This document shows, in pieces, positions 17,229 through 25,293 of a stretch of 64,000 nucleotides of DNA. Below the pieces are notes generated by a model that saw only the letters and a list, made by a program, of their open reading frames with translations, was not told where the DNA came from and did no database searches. The stretch covers positions 62,001 to 126,000 of the forward strand of contig CBDCYH010000002.1 in NCBI GenBank assembly GCA_965224105.1. The letters are read 5' to 3'. The stretch's first letter is position 1, and each line of letters opens with the position of its first letter. The DNA comes from CBDCYH01 sp965224105 (GTDB lineage Bacteria; Bacteroidota; Rhodothermia; Rhodothermales; JABDKH01). Made by a program: the position numbers and the translations under genes.

Positions 17229-17257
17229 TTGGCACGCACTTTGGAATAAATTGAATT
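17229..17257 (+). promoter_or_regulatory. Promoter of the structured RNA candidate (sigma-54-like or sigma-70)
   Basis: Two readings are possible. TGGCACG (17230-17236), four bases, then TTGGA matches the sigma-54 consensus TGGCACG-N4-TTGCA except for G instead of C in the conserved -12 GC pair. Alternatively TTGGCA (17229-17234), a 17-base spacer and TGAATT (17252-17257) make a fair housekeeping promoter. Both would start the RNA at about 17256-17264. Confidence 0.45.
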
Positions 17258-17546
17258 AGCTCGCGCTTGTTTGGGCGGGCTGCTCCGGTTGTTTGCCCGT
17301 ATTGGAATTCCCCTTACGGTAGAATTTCGGGCAAGGGAGCTGGTCAAGGTGTCTCTTTTCTGCGGAGACATCAAGCGGGTCGACCGACAGTCGTTTAATT
17401 GACGGCAGGAGGCAACTCCTTAGTTGCCGTCGATGACTGGCACAGTGCCGAATGGTACTGCTTGCACTGCAGAAGCGAGGTACCCTAGGGTATTTCAGAA
17501 ACCGTTCGCGGATGAGTGAGGCCTCCTCGTCCCGGACGGTTTTTTT
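17258..17546 (+). ncRNA. Candidate structured RNA of about 285 nt, family not recognised
   Basis: The 424-base gap between queE and the EEP gene has no convincing frame but carries consecutive strong stems. The first pairs GCTCC 17282-17286 with GGAGC 17336-17340 and TTGCCCG 17293-17299 with CGGGCAA 17328-17334. The second pairs TGTCTC 17350-17355 with GAGACA 17365-17370. The third is a compound hairpin at 17401-17431 (GACGGC with GCCGTC, and inside it AGGAG with CTCCT closed by a GCAA tetraloop). The fourth pairs GGTAC 17454-17458 with GTACC 17480-17484, enclosing GCTT with AAGC. An intrinsic terminator ends the unit and a promoter-like sequence precedes it. I compared it by eye with RNase P RNA, tmRNA, SRP RNA and 6S RNA and saw no match. 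The U-tract fixes the strand as plus. Confidence 0.6.
17499..17546 (+). terminator. Intrinsic terminator of the structured RNA candidate
   Basis: A long stem pairs AAACCGT (17499-17505) with ACGGTTT (17536-17542) and GGATGAG (17510-17516) with CTCGTCC (17526-17532), followed by a run of T at 17540-17546. The T run follows the stem only on the plus strand. It ends next to the queE stop codon at 17545-17547. Confidence 0.8.
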
Positions 17547-18174
17547 ATTGGAATCCGACCAACTTATGCACCTGTAAGCTGAGCTTCCACTTTGGATTTG
17601 ATGCGGTGAACAACGCGGCCTGGCGGCGGTTCGAATCGATGCTCTCATTTTCCAGCGGTTGCAGACTGAAGTGTCGAAAATCGAGATGATCAAATTGAGC
17701 AGGATGCAACTCGGGCTGCGGATAGACTAACTTCAACTCGTCACCGTTCGTTATTTGCAGTGCCGGTCCTGGCTTGGGGCTTACACACACCCAGTCGATT
17801 GCGTCTGGAAGTAGCAAAGTGCCGTTTGTCTCAACAGCGACCTGTGCTCCCCGCGCTCGCAATTGGAAAACCAGCTCCTCGTCTAGCTGCAGCGCCGGCT
17901 CTCCCCCGGTAAAAACTACCCACGGTTTTTGGATCTCATCATCCCACACGTCAAAGATCTTGTCTACAACGTCGGTTGATGTTTTAAATTTCCCTCCCCC
18001 GGGTCCGTCTGTACCAAGGAAATCTGTATCACAAAAGGAGCAAGCCGCAGCCGCGCGATCCTTTTCCAATCCGGTCCAAAGGTTGCATCCCGCAAAACGC
18101 ACAAATACCGAACGGCGACCAGTATGAAAACCCTCTCCCTGGATCGTTTTGTAAATTTCCTTGATCGTGTACAC
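17545..18174 (-). CDS. queE: 7-carboxy-7-deazaguanine synthase (radical SAM)
   Basis: Makes 7-carboxy-7-deazaguanine from 6-carboxy-tetrahydropterin, the ring-contraction step towards queuosine and other deazapurines. The 209-residue protein opens with the QueE hallmark YTIKEIYKTIQGEGFHTGR. The radical SAM cysteines are Cys30, Cys45 and Cys48 in the long-spaced CX14CX2C form of the QueE group. The SAM-binding region VVFTGGEPALQ and the VETNGT motif follow. No other queuosine genes are nearby. The stop codon touches the terminator of the RNA encoded on the opposite strand, so the 3' ends of the two transcripts meet. Confidence 0.93.
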   Translation of the reverse strand: MYTIKEIYKTIQGEGFHTGRRSVFVRFAGCNLWTGLEKDRAAAACSFCDTDFLGTDGPGGGKFKTSTDVVDKIFDVWDDEIQKPWVVFTGGEPALQLDEELVFQLRARGAQVAVETNGTLLLPDAIDWVCVSPKPGPALQITNGDELKLVYPQPELHPAQFDHLDFRHFSLQPLENESIDSNRRQAALFTASNPKWKLSLQVHKLVGFQ

Positions 18175-18252
18175 TTAAGGTGATCTTCGCTTGCTGAAAC
18201 AGACGAGCGGGCGTAGGTTACTTTTTTACCTCATCAAACTCGCACCAAGGGA

Positions 18253-19017
18253 ATGAAAATAAGAGGAAATACTTTTGTTGTTACTGGCGGAAGTTCGGGA
18301 TTAGGCGAGGCCACCGCCCAGCACCTTGCCAGGAAAGGAGCTAATGTTGTTCTTGTCGACATCTCAAACGCTGGCAAGAAAGTCGCATCCGCGATCGGCG
18401 ACCGCGCGGCGTTTTCAAAAGCAGATGTTTCGTCGGAAGATGACATCAAGAGAGTTATCCGCACTGCGCGGCGGAAGTTCGGAAACCTGGCTGGTGCGAT
18501 AAACTGCGCTGGTATCGTAATAGGCGAAAAAACCGTGGGGCGAACTGGCGCACATGACCTGGAAAGATTCCGAAAGGTGATCAACGTCAACCTGATCGGC
18601 ACGTTCAACGTGACCCGGCTGGTTGCGGAATACCTTGCTAAACAGGATCCCGGACCTCAGGGAGAGCGGGGTGTGATAATCAACACTGCTTCTGTTGCGG
18701 CGTTTGATGGGCAGATGGGACAGGCCGCCTACTCGGCATCTAAAGGCGCCGTCTCGGCCATGACGCTACCTATTGCCCGGGATTTTTCCAAGCTTGGAAT
18801 CCGCGTGGTTAGCATCGCTCCCGGGATTTTCGAGACTCCGATGATGGCTGGAATGCCCGATAAGGTGCGCGACTCGCTCGCAGCCCAGGTCCCCTTCCCG
18901 CGTAGATTAGGCAAACCCGCAGAGTATGCTCAGCTCGTGGAGCACATCATTGTGAATCGATACCTCAACGGAGAAACTATTCGCATCGACGGGGCAATCA
19001 GGATGGCTGCGCGATAG
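18253..19017 (+). CDS. SDR oxidoreductase, 3-hydroxyacyl-CoA dehydrogenase type 2-like
   Basis: A 254-residue classical short-chain dehydrogenase. It has the NAD-binding motif VVTGGSSGLGEATA, Asp in VLVDIS (NAD rather than NADP preference), NCAGI, and the catalytic YSASK with Ser in INTASV. The PGIFETPMM stretch and RLGKPAEYAQLVEHI resemble the mitochondrial HSD10 / type-2 3-hydroxyacyl-CoA dehydrogenase group, which oxidises 3-hydroxyacyl-CoA in beta-oxidation. It converges on the acyl-CoA synthetase/thioesterase operon, which fits fatty-acid metabolism. Start ATG 18253; divergent from queE. Confidence 0.87.
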   Translation: MKIRGNTFVVTGGSSGLGEATAQHLARKGANVVLVDISNAGKKVASAIGDRAAFSKADVSSEDDIKRVIRTARRKFGNLAGAINCAGIVIGEKTVGRTGAHDLERFRKVINVNLIGTFNVTRLVAEYLAKQDPGPQGERGVIINTASVAAFDGQMGQAAYSASKGAVSAMTLPIARDFSKLGIRVVSIAPGIFETPMMAGMPDKVRDSLAAQVPFPRRLGKPAEYAQLVEHIIVNRYLNGETIRIDGAIRMAAR

Positions 19018-19461
19018 CTAAGCCCGATTGACGCACAACAATGTAACCCTGCAGGTACACACCATATTGCCTGATGGGTCGTGAATATCTACCTGCCAGA
19101 CCTGCAGCGTTCGTCCAAGGTGCACCGGTCTGCCCGTTGCAGTAACCGTGGAAGGGACGGATACCGCCTTGATGTGATTCGCATTTATCTCAATCCCGAA
19201 CACATCGCCGTCCGTCTTCCGGCAATAGTATGCACCAATACTGGCGAGCGACTCCGCAAGAGCAACGGATGCGCCACCATGTAAGATCTTGAATGGCTGG
19301 CACGTCCGCCTATCAACTGGCATTGATGCAGTGAGCGAAGCGCTACTACCAACATCCGTTATCTCCATCCCAAGGGTACTGCAAAGGGTGTCACCCAGCA
19401 TTCTATTCAGATCCTCGAGGCTTGGGACCGTCGACCACTCAAAACTCTGAACATCAGACAT
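19018..19461 (-). CDS. Hot-dog fold acyl-CoA thioesterase (PaaI/MenI-like)
   Basis: A 147-residue hot-dog protein. The signature RTCQPFKILHGGASVALAES has the HGG and following acidic residue of the PaaI/YdiI group, and EINANHIKAV is the second typical strand. The family hydrolyses aryl- or acyl-CoA thioesters. Its start overlaps the stop of the acyl-CoA synthetase gene by eight bases, so the two are translationally coupled. It is the last gene of a leftward SCP2/SDR/synthetase/thioesterase operon. Substrate not predictable. Confidence 0.85.
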   Translation of the reverse strand: MSDVQSFEWSTVPSLEDLNRMLGDTLCSTLGMEITDVGSSASLTASMPVDRRTCQPFKILHGGASVALAESLASIGAYYCRKTDGDVFGIEINANHIKAVSVPSTVTATGRPVHLGRTLQVWQVDIHDPSGNMVCTCRVTLLCVNRA

Positions 19462-21184
19462 ACATACTCTCTATTTCATTGCCAAGATTGTTGATCACCT
19501 CGTTCCTCCTGACTTTGAGAGTGGGCGTTAGCTCCTTGCGTTCAGCCTCCAGGCGTCGATCCAAGAGATGATACTTTTTAATGCCCTGCGCACGGGCGAG
19601 ACGTTTGTTGATTTCCATCACGTGAGAGGCGACCTCAGCTGCGAGTTCCGACCGATCGGCCGTTTCGACCACATCAAAATCCGGGACCAGAATTGCCGTT
19701 AGGTATGGGCGGTTATCACCAACGACTATTGCTGATGATATTTTGGGATGCGACTTCAGTAATTCCTCGATCCCGGCTGGTGAAATGTTTTTCCCACCGG
19801 AAGTGATAATCAAATCTTTCTTTCGCCCCGTGATCGTTAGGTAGCCTTCATCCGACAGCTCACCCATGTCGCCGGTGCACAACCAGCCGTCCTTTAACAT
19901 CTCCGACGTCGCCTCCCCATCCTTTAGGTATGCGCTGAAAATGTTCTTACCACGCGCCAGAATCTCCCCGTCGTCAGCAATCCTTATTTCGATTCCGTCA
20001 AAGGCTTGCCCCACCGTTCCAAAAATTGTCTTCCCCGGTCGATTGAAAGAGATAACGCCTGCCGACTCGCTCAATCCGTATGCCTCTCTAATGCACAGTC
20101 CCAGTGACGCAAAAAAGTGCAAGGCGGTATCGGATATCGGAGCAGCGCCGGTGATGAGCGTCTCAGCTCGATCCAATCCTAGTGCATGTTTTATTTTCGT
20201 GATTACCAGTTTATTGGCAATTCGATAACGGATCCCTTTGCGATGTTGATTTCCCGACGCTAACCTCATCGTTTCGTTATAGACAATCGATCGCGCCCAT
20301 TCGAGCAGGCGCCACTTAGCTGGGGACGCCTCTTCGAATTTATCCTGCAGGAGGTTTGACATTTTCTCCCACATACGCGGTACCCCCAGGACAATAGTCG
20401 GCCGAACTTCGAGCAAGGAGGATTTCAGATCTTTTGCGTCTTGGACAAAATAGATGGAGTATCCGCATAGCGATGGGCCCAGAACTGAGATTCCGCGCTC
20501 AGCTATATGTGCCAGTGGAAGGTACGAGAGTGCAGAGTGACGTGGACCTTTATCTTCGATCATCTCCACACCCATCACGGTGCAGGCAAGAATTTGATCG
20601 TGTGTTAAAACAACTGCCCGTGGAGTCCCGGTCGTTCCCGATGTGTATACAAGCATTGCCGGGTCGGACGGACGCAACGACTGAACACGGGAGTGTATGT
20701 TGGATGGAGATTGACCAGTTGCCAGGCTGTCAAACAATTCCCAATTTGTAACCCCGGCAACTCCATCGCTATCCCTCGTCATGCCGACTATCCTCACCCC
20801 ACTCAGGTGCTTACAAGCAGTCAAGACCTTCTGCTTCCGCTCGGGTGTATCGGTAAACACCATTCGTGCTTCGGAGTGCTGCAATATATATTCAACCTGT
20901 TCAGGTGAACTCGTGGAGTAAATCCCAACACTAACCGCACCTATCGACATCGCCGCCATATCAACGATGGTCCATTGGGGACGATTGGTAGCATAAATCG
21001 CAACCTTGTCTCCCTTGGAGATCCCCATCTGAAGTAAAGAGAGCGCGGCATTATCAACCGCGTATACATAGTCAGACCAAGTGGCGGTGACCCATACCCC
21101 GTTCTCTTTGTACCCGTAGGCAATCTTGTTGGGAAGCGTTTCTCGCCATTGCCGAAAGCGAGCCGGAATAGAATCGAAAGGCAT
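19454..21184 (-). CDS. Long-chain acyl-CoA synthetase (AMP-forming)
   Basis: Activates fatty acids as acyl-CoA through acyl-AMP. The 576-residue protein has the AMP-binding P-loop MLVYTSGTTGTPRAVVLTH, the EAYGLSESAG motif, WLCTGDMGEL and the C-terminal lysine region GRKKDLIITSGGKNISP. It is of the FadD15/long-chain type with the long linker KGIRYRIANKLV. It starts at ATG 21184, directly after the stop of the upstream SDR gene, and overlaps the thioesterase gene downstream. An operon role in lipid turnover is likely. Confidence 0.92.
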   Translation of the reverse strand: MPFDSIPARFRQWRETLPNKIAYGYKENGVWVTATWSDYVYAVDNAALSLLQMGISKGDKVAIYATNRPQWTIVDMAAMSIGAVSVGIYSTSSPEQVEYILQHSEARMVFTDTPERKQKVLTACKHLSGVRIVGMTRDSDGVAGVTNWELFDSLATGQSPSNIHSRVQSLRPSDPAMLVYTSGTTGTPRAVVLTHDQILACTVMGVEMIEDKGPRHSALSYLPLAHIAERGISVLGPSLCGYSIYFVQDAKDLKSSLLEVRPTIVLGVPRMWEKMSNLLQDKFEEASPAKWRLLEWARSIVYNETMRLASGNQHRKGIRYRIANKLVITKIKHALGLDRAETLITGAAPISDTALHFFASLGLCIREAYGLSESAGVISFNRPGKTIFGTVGQAFDGIEIRIADDGEILARGKNIFSAYLKDGEATSEMLKDGWLCTGDMGELSDEGYLTITGRKKDLIITSGGKNISPAGIEELLKSHPKISSAIVVGDNRPYLTAILVPDFDVVETADRSELAAEVASHVMEINKRLARAQGIKKYHLLDRRLEAERKELTPTLKVRRNEVINNLGNEIESMYV

Positions 21185-22009
21185 CTACGAGGAAGGTGTC
21201 TGCAATGACTGCATCACAATCTGGCCGTACAATCCAGATCCCGGAAGATTCTGTCCACCATCAACAACGAGTCGTGCACCGGTGACGTACGAAGCCATGG
21301 GTGAGGCGAGAAAAACTGCTGCTGCGCCGATGTCTTCGCGCGTTCCGAATCGACCAAGCGGAATAGCCTTCTTGAACTGCTCCCCGATTGCACCCGGTGC
21401 CAGCCTGCGCATGCCCTCTGTATTTTCAATCGGGCCCGGTGCGATACTGTTAGATCTTATGCCATAACTCCCCCACTCGAGCGCCAGGTTCTGCATGAGA
21501 TTGTCTACGCCTGCTTTTGCTGCGCCGGCATGCACCTGGCCATAATATGGCGTAAACGATTGTCCTGCGGAAATGAAAATGATATTTCCTTTGGTGTCTC
21601 TCAGTTGCTCGAACGCGGCTCGAGCTGCATTGAAAGACCCCAGCAAGTCAATGTCCACCACCGATTTGAAACCGTTGGGGCTGAGCGCCTCTGCTGGGGA
21701 GAGGAAATTGCCAGCTGCTCCGGCAACGAGACAATCAATCATTCCAAGTTCATCCTTCGTCTTTGCAAACGCATCGACCAACGCATCGAAGTCACGCACA
21801 TCGGCTACGGCGATGCAAACATTGGCACCGAGTTTCTCCAACTGTGTCTTGGCATTTTTGAGTTTCTCTTCAGTCCTGCCACAAATTCCGATGTTTGCAC
21901 CAAGCCGTGCAAACGTCTCCGCAATCCCAAGATTAATCCCACTACCGCCTCCGGTTACAAAAACCGTTGTACCTTCAAAAAGATTGTCCGGTAAAAAATC
22001 GGTGATCAT
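21185..22009 (-). CDS. SDR oxidoreductase of the 2,4-dienoyl-CoA reductase type
   Basis: A 274-residue SDR with VTGGGSGINLGIAE as nucleotide-binding motif and ADVRDFD. It lacks the usual Tyr-xxx-Lys. The equivalent position reads VHAGAAKAGVDNL, as in 2,4-dienoyl-CoA reductases, where Lys is kept but the Tyr is displaced. SIAPGPIENTEGMRRL also fits that group. Members reduce 2,4-dienoyl-CoA or trans-2-enoyl-CoA during degradation of unsaturated fatty acids. It starts directly after the SCP2-domain gene and its stop abuts the acyl-CoA synthetase start, within one operon. Confidence 0.86.
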   Translation of the reverse strand: MITDFLPDNLFEGTTVFVTGGGSGINLGIAETFARLGANIGICGRTEEKLKNAKTQLEKLGANVCIAVADVRDFDALVDAFAKTKDELGMIDCLVAGAAGNFLSPAEALSPNGFKSVVDIDLLGSFNAARAAFEQLRDTKGNIIFISAGQSFTPYYGQVHAGAAKAGVDNLMQNLALEWGSYGIRSNSIAPGPIENTEGMRRLAPGAIGEQFKKAIPLGRFGTREDIGAAAVFLASPMASYVTGARLVVDGGQNLPGSGLYGQIVMQSLQTPSS

Positions 22010-22333
22010 TTAGAAGAACAATTGTTGGAACTTCATGGCTAGCGGAATCGGACCTTTGACTTTCATTTTTCCAGACATCATTAGCGATAACGGATTGGCT
22101 TCTCCCAGATTCATCTTAAGCCAGTTCGCAAAATCACACGTCACGGTGAGCGTTGGGTCTTCGGCTACACCCTCGCTAATTGTCAGTGTTTGGTTTTCTA
22201 TATGCAGAATATGCTCGCCACCACCATCCCCGGTAATCGACAACTGAATGTCGGCATCAATTCCTTCAGCCTTCTCCGGTTGGAACTTCTTTTCGTACAG
22301 GCTGAGCAGATCCTGGAGCGTTTCTATTGGCAT
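22010..22333 (-). CDS. SCP2 sterol/lipid carrier-domain protein
   Basis: A 107-residue stand-alone SCP2 domain. It has AEGIDADIQLSITGDGGG, the strand HILHIENQTLTISEG, TCDFANWLKMNLGEANP and the LMMSGKMKVKGPIPLAMKF C-terminal helix, all typical of the fold. SCP2 proteins bind fatty acyl-CoAs or sterols in a hydrophobic tunnel and can present them to enzymes. As the first gene of the leftward lipid operon, abutting the dienoyl-CoA reductase-like SDR, it could be a carrier for the enzymes that follow. Confidence 0.87.
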   Translation of the reverse strand: MPIETLQDLLSLYEKKFQPEKAEGIDADIQLSITGDGGGEHILHIENQTLTISEGVAEDPTLTVTCDFANWLKMNLGEANPLSLMMSGKMKVKGPIPLAMKFQQLFF

Positions 22334-22392
22334 GATAATTCTCGTCCTGATCTGAACTACCGAATGATACGATCCACAAGCGATTTACCCAA

Positions 22393-23493
22393 TCAGGGCT
22401 GATAGAGTGTGCTCTCTGGCTGGAAGGCAAACCACGCAAACGCGAAGTACGTCCCGTGAACCACTGGAGTAAGTTGTTCACCCTGATAGTCGCCAGAAAC
22501 TGCCTTCCCAGTGATGTCCCAAATTGATCCTGTTTGGCTGTCGGCGAACCTGTTTCCTTTGCGGCTGAAGCTTAGCAAATTTCCGTCTACTACAGGATTA
22601 AATACGCCGACACTTCCCTCATCCCGTGACTTGGCTATTTCCTGTTTGTCCAGCGCTGAGCGTGCTCCTTTTTTTGTGTGGAAAATGACGACCGGGCTGC
22701 CCCCGACCTCGTCGTGCACTACTCCGAGTTGTCGGGTTGTCGCGTATGCATAAGCGGTCTCATCAGAATCGATTTTTACACCGATAACTTTTTCCATTGG
22801 CGGGAGCGATGTTTTCCCGGACACAGCGAAGTAGGGCTTACCACCGGGTGCATCATAGGCGACGTACGGATTCTGCCCATAGTTTCTGTTGAAGCCAGTG
22901 TCTTTCGAAAGAACCAACGCTTCGGGAAAACTAGCGGATGCCTCGCCAAAAGAAAGCAGCTGCGCCGGATGCCAACGAAGTTTCTTTCCCGTTAACTCTC
23001 CAACGATTGCCTCGCCGGTGAATTGCTGCCACAAAGATTCCGTCTGGCGGTCGTACATAATCAAGTCGGAATTTCGCAGCAGACCCGACACCCCAAAGTC
23101 GTAGATTTTACCATCCAGGTTCCTGTCAAAGACAATGGCCGAATAGCACAACGGGCAGAACGTTACTGAGACAAGCTCCTCGCCGAAACGGTCGTTGACA
23201 ATTTCGTGAAAGGTCAGAATCTGCAGCGGGTACAGCTTGGTGATCCTGGCTAGCTGGACAACCACAACTGGCTCACCGGATGCAATCCACGACTTTGCAT
23301 TTTCAAGGCTTACAAACTTCGGATTATCGATTGGCGGAATCCCGTCCCGGGGCACCCCGCCTGATTGAATTTCGTCAATGTCGACTGAACGCTTTTCCCA
23401 ATCAGTTTTCCAGGATCGGAGGTCCTGCGAGCTCGCAGGTGTAGATAGGATAAACAGTAGGATTGCCCAAAGTAGTGGCTGGAACGATCGCAT
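22393..23493 (-). CDS. DUF3179 domain-containing exported protein
   Basis: A 366-residue protein with a clear signal peptide (MRSFQPLLWAILLFILSTPA, cut before QDL). The body matches DUF3179: GVPRDGIPPIDNPKFVS, the VVVVQL strand, the Cys pair in VTFCPLCYSAIVFDR, and LRNSDLIMYDRQTESLWQQF. Cys and His residues suggest a metal or cofactor site, but no activity is established for the family. I chose ATG 23493 because it places the signal peptide at the N-terminus; the frame extends 37 codons upstream without one. It ends 60 bases before the SCP2 gene and probably has its own promoter. Confidence 0.88.
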   Translation of the reverse strand: MRSFQPLLWAILLFILSTPASSQDLRSWKTDWEKRSVDIDEIQSGGVPRDGIPPIDNPKFVSLENAKSWIASGEPVVVVQLARITKLYPLQILTFHEIVNDRFGEELVSVTFCPLCYSAIVFDRNLDGKIYDFGVSGLLRNSDLIMYDRQTESLWQQFTGEAIVGELTGKKLRWHPAQLLSFGEASASFPEALVLSKDTGFNRNYGQNPYVAYDAPGGKPYFAVSGKTSLPPMEKVIGVKIDSDETAYAYATTRQLGVVHDEVGGSPVVIFHTKKGARSALDKQEIAKSRDEGSVGVFNPVVDGNLLSFSRKGNRFADSQTGSIWDITGKAVSGDYQGEQLTPVVHGTYFAFAWFAFQPESTLYQP

Positions 23494-23801
23494 AGGATTC
23501 GAGGCAGATACGGGTTTTAGTAACGCAACTCTTGTCATCATTACGAGGCCGGTCCTGATCCGCTGTTGCCAGGGACTTATGGTGATGATTCTTCGGTGAC
23601 TCACTATTGGATAATCCGGAACATCTAGTCCATATGTGAATCCAACGTGAACATACCTGGGTTCTCCGGTAGCCGTACCACGGGGAATCGCCTAATTCGG
23701 GTTGTTTTTGGACTCTGGCTTAATATCGCTCGTTATTTGTCGATAACGTTACGTGTTAAGTCTCTACCTCCAACAATCAACGCGAAAAACCAGTGCAACC
23801 A
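23494..23801. other. Intergenic spacer between DUF3179 and hypothetical genes
   Basis: About 300 bases separate two divergently transcribed genes. I see no coding frame, no strong hairpin and no repeat. It must hold the promoters of both genes but no element stands out. Confidence 0.4.
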
Positions 23802-24230
23802 ATGGATAGTCTTTGGAATGTTGCCACTCGCATGGTAGCAATGCCGTTTCGCCCAAAAAAGAGTCGGGTGCTGGACCTTTTGAATGATGCCCGCACCGCC
23901 CTTGCAATGCGCCCTCTGGACGAGCTGCCAACCGGATATATAGGCGCTTCACGATCTTGCCCGATTTCTCGGGGGCTTTCTCGCATGGTTGGTGCCACCG
24001 GCGTCGCCTTCACGGATCGAGACAAAGCCGATGCAGTCGCAGAGGCATGGCAAACAGAAGTGATCCCGGCAGTTAGGGAGAGCTTTGTCGTCGTACTGCC
24101 ATCACTTCTGGTTCGGTTTATCAGAGACTTCGACCTTGGAGCGTATCCACGAATTACGCAGAAGTCCGTTGCAGCAGAGATCACCGTAGCAGCGCCGCCG
24201 ACCCAAACTCCACTCGTAGACGCTGCCTAG
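23802..24230 (+). CDS. Conserved hypothetical protein, about 142 residues
   Basis: A 142-residue soluble protein starting at ATG 23802 (MDSLWNVATRM); GTG 23793 and ATG 23832 are alternatives. The pattern RVLDLLNDARTALAMRPLDE, then LPTGYIG, then a Cys-Pro-Ile motif (SCPISRGLS) resembles small hypothetical proteins I recall from Actinobacteria and other phyla with the same lp-G-xx-G-x-CPI/V-A-R core. No function is known to me. The end overlaps the T9SS-protein gene tail to tail by four bases. It is the only rightward gene in this 7 kb stretch. Confidence 0.6.
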   Translation: MDSLWNVATRMVAMPFRPKKSRVLDLLNDARTALAMRPLDELPTGYIGASRSCPISRGLSRMVGATGVAFTDRDKADAVAEAWQTEVIPAVRESFVVVLPSLLVRFIRDFDLGAYPRITQKSVAAEITVAAPPTQTPLVDAA

Positions 24231-25258
24231 CGCCTCTTGGTGACCACCTTCGTCACCGACCGCCGTCCGTCTGTAACTCTAACGACATAGTTACCGGACG
24301 CAAGTTCATCGAAACCGAGCGCGGCAGACTCCACCTCCGTGGTGGACCCACTCGACAATTCCAGTGCGCGTAGAACTTTTCCGTCGAGGCTCACTACTTC
24401 TACTCTCGGCGCCGACCATTGGTTGAGGTCAATGATGAAGCTCCTTGCAAAAGGATTTGGGAAAATCGAGACTTCGGATGACACAGTTTCTATTGGATCG
24501 ATGGAGACTCCACTCGCCACCGTGATTGCAAAGTGTTTGCGCCCAATAAGACCCTCGCTATCAACAACCTCGAGTTTCCCGATATAGGATCCGGGTATTG
24601 TGTACGTGTGATTTTGGGTGGGGCCGGATGCGGGTGCAGAGCCATCTCCAAAAAACCAGGTATATCCTGCGATCGGATTAGACTGCCTGGTCGAACCCGT
24701 GCCGTTAAACTCAATGAAAAGCGGCGCCTGACCTTCACTGGTTGAAGTGGCAATTGATGCTATTGGGGGAAGGGCCTGCGACGACCGAGTCGCCTCAAAG
24801 CTGGAGACTGAATACAGGGCGTCCGCCTTGTATCTACCGGAGCCATCGAAAGGAATTGTGTTAGTATATCCCACGGTGACTCCGTCAACCTCAACATTCA
24901 TATCTGGCAGCCAGATTGTATAACGGATGAGGTCTCCCCGTCGAAACCCATCCCGGGATTGCGAAACACTATCATCCCCCCAAACTGTCAGAACAACAGT
25001 CTCTCCATCCCACACAACCACTCCGGCACAAATTCCGGCAGGTGTAAATGCGGCTATCTCTGTTCCGCGCTTAAGGGCTGCTCCATTGAAAGTTGGATTG
25101 GTTTCTGGGCTTATAAACACTGTAGCGTTCTCACCAGTGTTGGCAGCGCAGGCAGTAAAATGAGACTGGGCGCTCGCGGATAAAGTACTGCTCACGGCCA
25201 AAACCGCGAGTAATAGGATCTTCCCAACCCGGGGTTGTTCAAAAGGAATGAAAATCAT
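24227..25258 (-). CDS. Secreted PKD-domain protein with T9SS sorting domain
   Basis: A 343-residue protein. A signal peptide (VGKILLLAVLAVSSTLSASA) is followed by a domain of about 150 residues with FNGAALKRGTEIAAFTPAG and WGDDSVSQSRDGFRRGD. A PKD domain lies at about residues 175-250 with the hallmark YTWFFGDG and THTYTIPGSY-like spacing. The C-terminus is a type A sorting domain: VSIFPNPFARSFIIDL, VVSLDGKVLRALEL and SGNYVVRVTDGRRSVTKVV. The T9SS would carry it across the outer membrane. It is the next gene downstream of the 1560-residue protein on the same strand, with a 35-base gap, and may be co-expressed. Confidence 0.85.
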   Translation of the reverse strand: MIFIPFEQPRVGKILLLAVLAVSSTLSASAQSHFTACAANTGENATVFISPETNPTFNGAALKRGTEIAAFTPAGICAGVVVWDGETVVLTVWGDDSVSQSRDGFRRGDLIRYTIWLPDMNVEVDGVTVGYTNTIPFDGSGRYKADALYSVSSFEATRSSQALPPIASIATSTSEGQAPLFIEFNGTGSTRQSNPIAGYTWFFGDGSAPASGPTQNHTYTIPGSYIGKLEVVDSEGLIGRKHFAITVASGVSIDPIETVSSEVSIFPNPFARSFIIDLNQWSAPRVEVVSLDGKVLRALELSSGSTTEVESAALGFDELASGNYVVRVTDGRRSVTKVVTKRR

Positions 25259-25293
25259 TGGGGGTGTGATTTCCGGGGATTAGACTTACTTTC

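Noticed and set aside
17258..17546. RNase P RNA, tmRNA, SRP RNA or 6S RNA
   Set aside because: None of the conserved cores of these RNAs were found, and the stems form a chain rather than their known layouts.
17612..17640. tRNA-like GGTTCGAATC stretch
   Set aside because: It lies within the coding frame of queE, with no acceptor stem or anticodon arm around it.
23777..24184. Minus-strand 135-codon frame opposite the hypothetical protein
   Set aside because: It is Arg/Ser-rich like a shadow, while the plus frame carries the conserved CPI motif.
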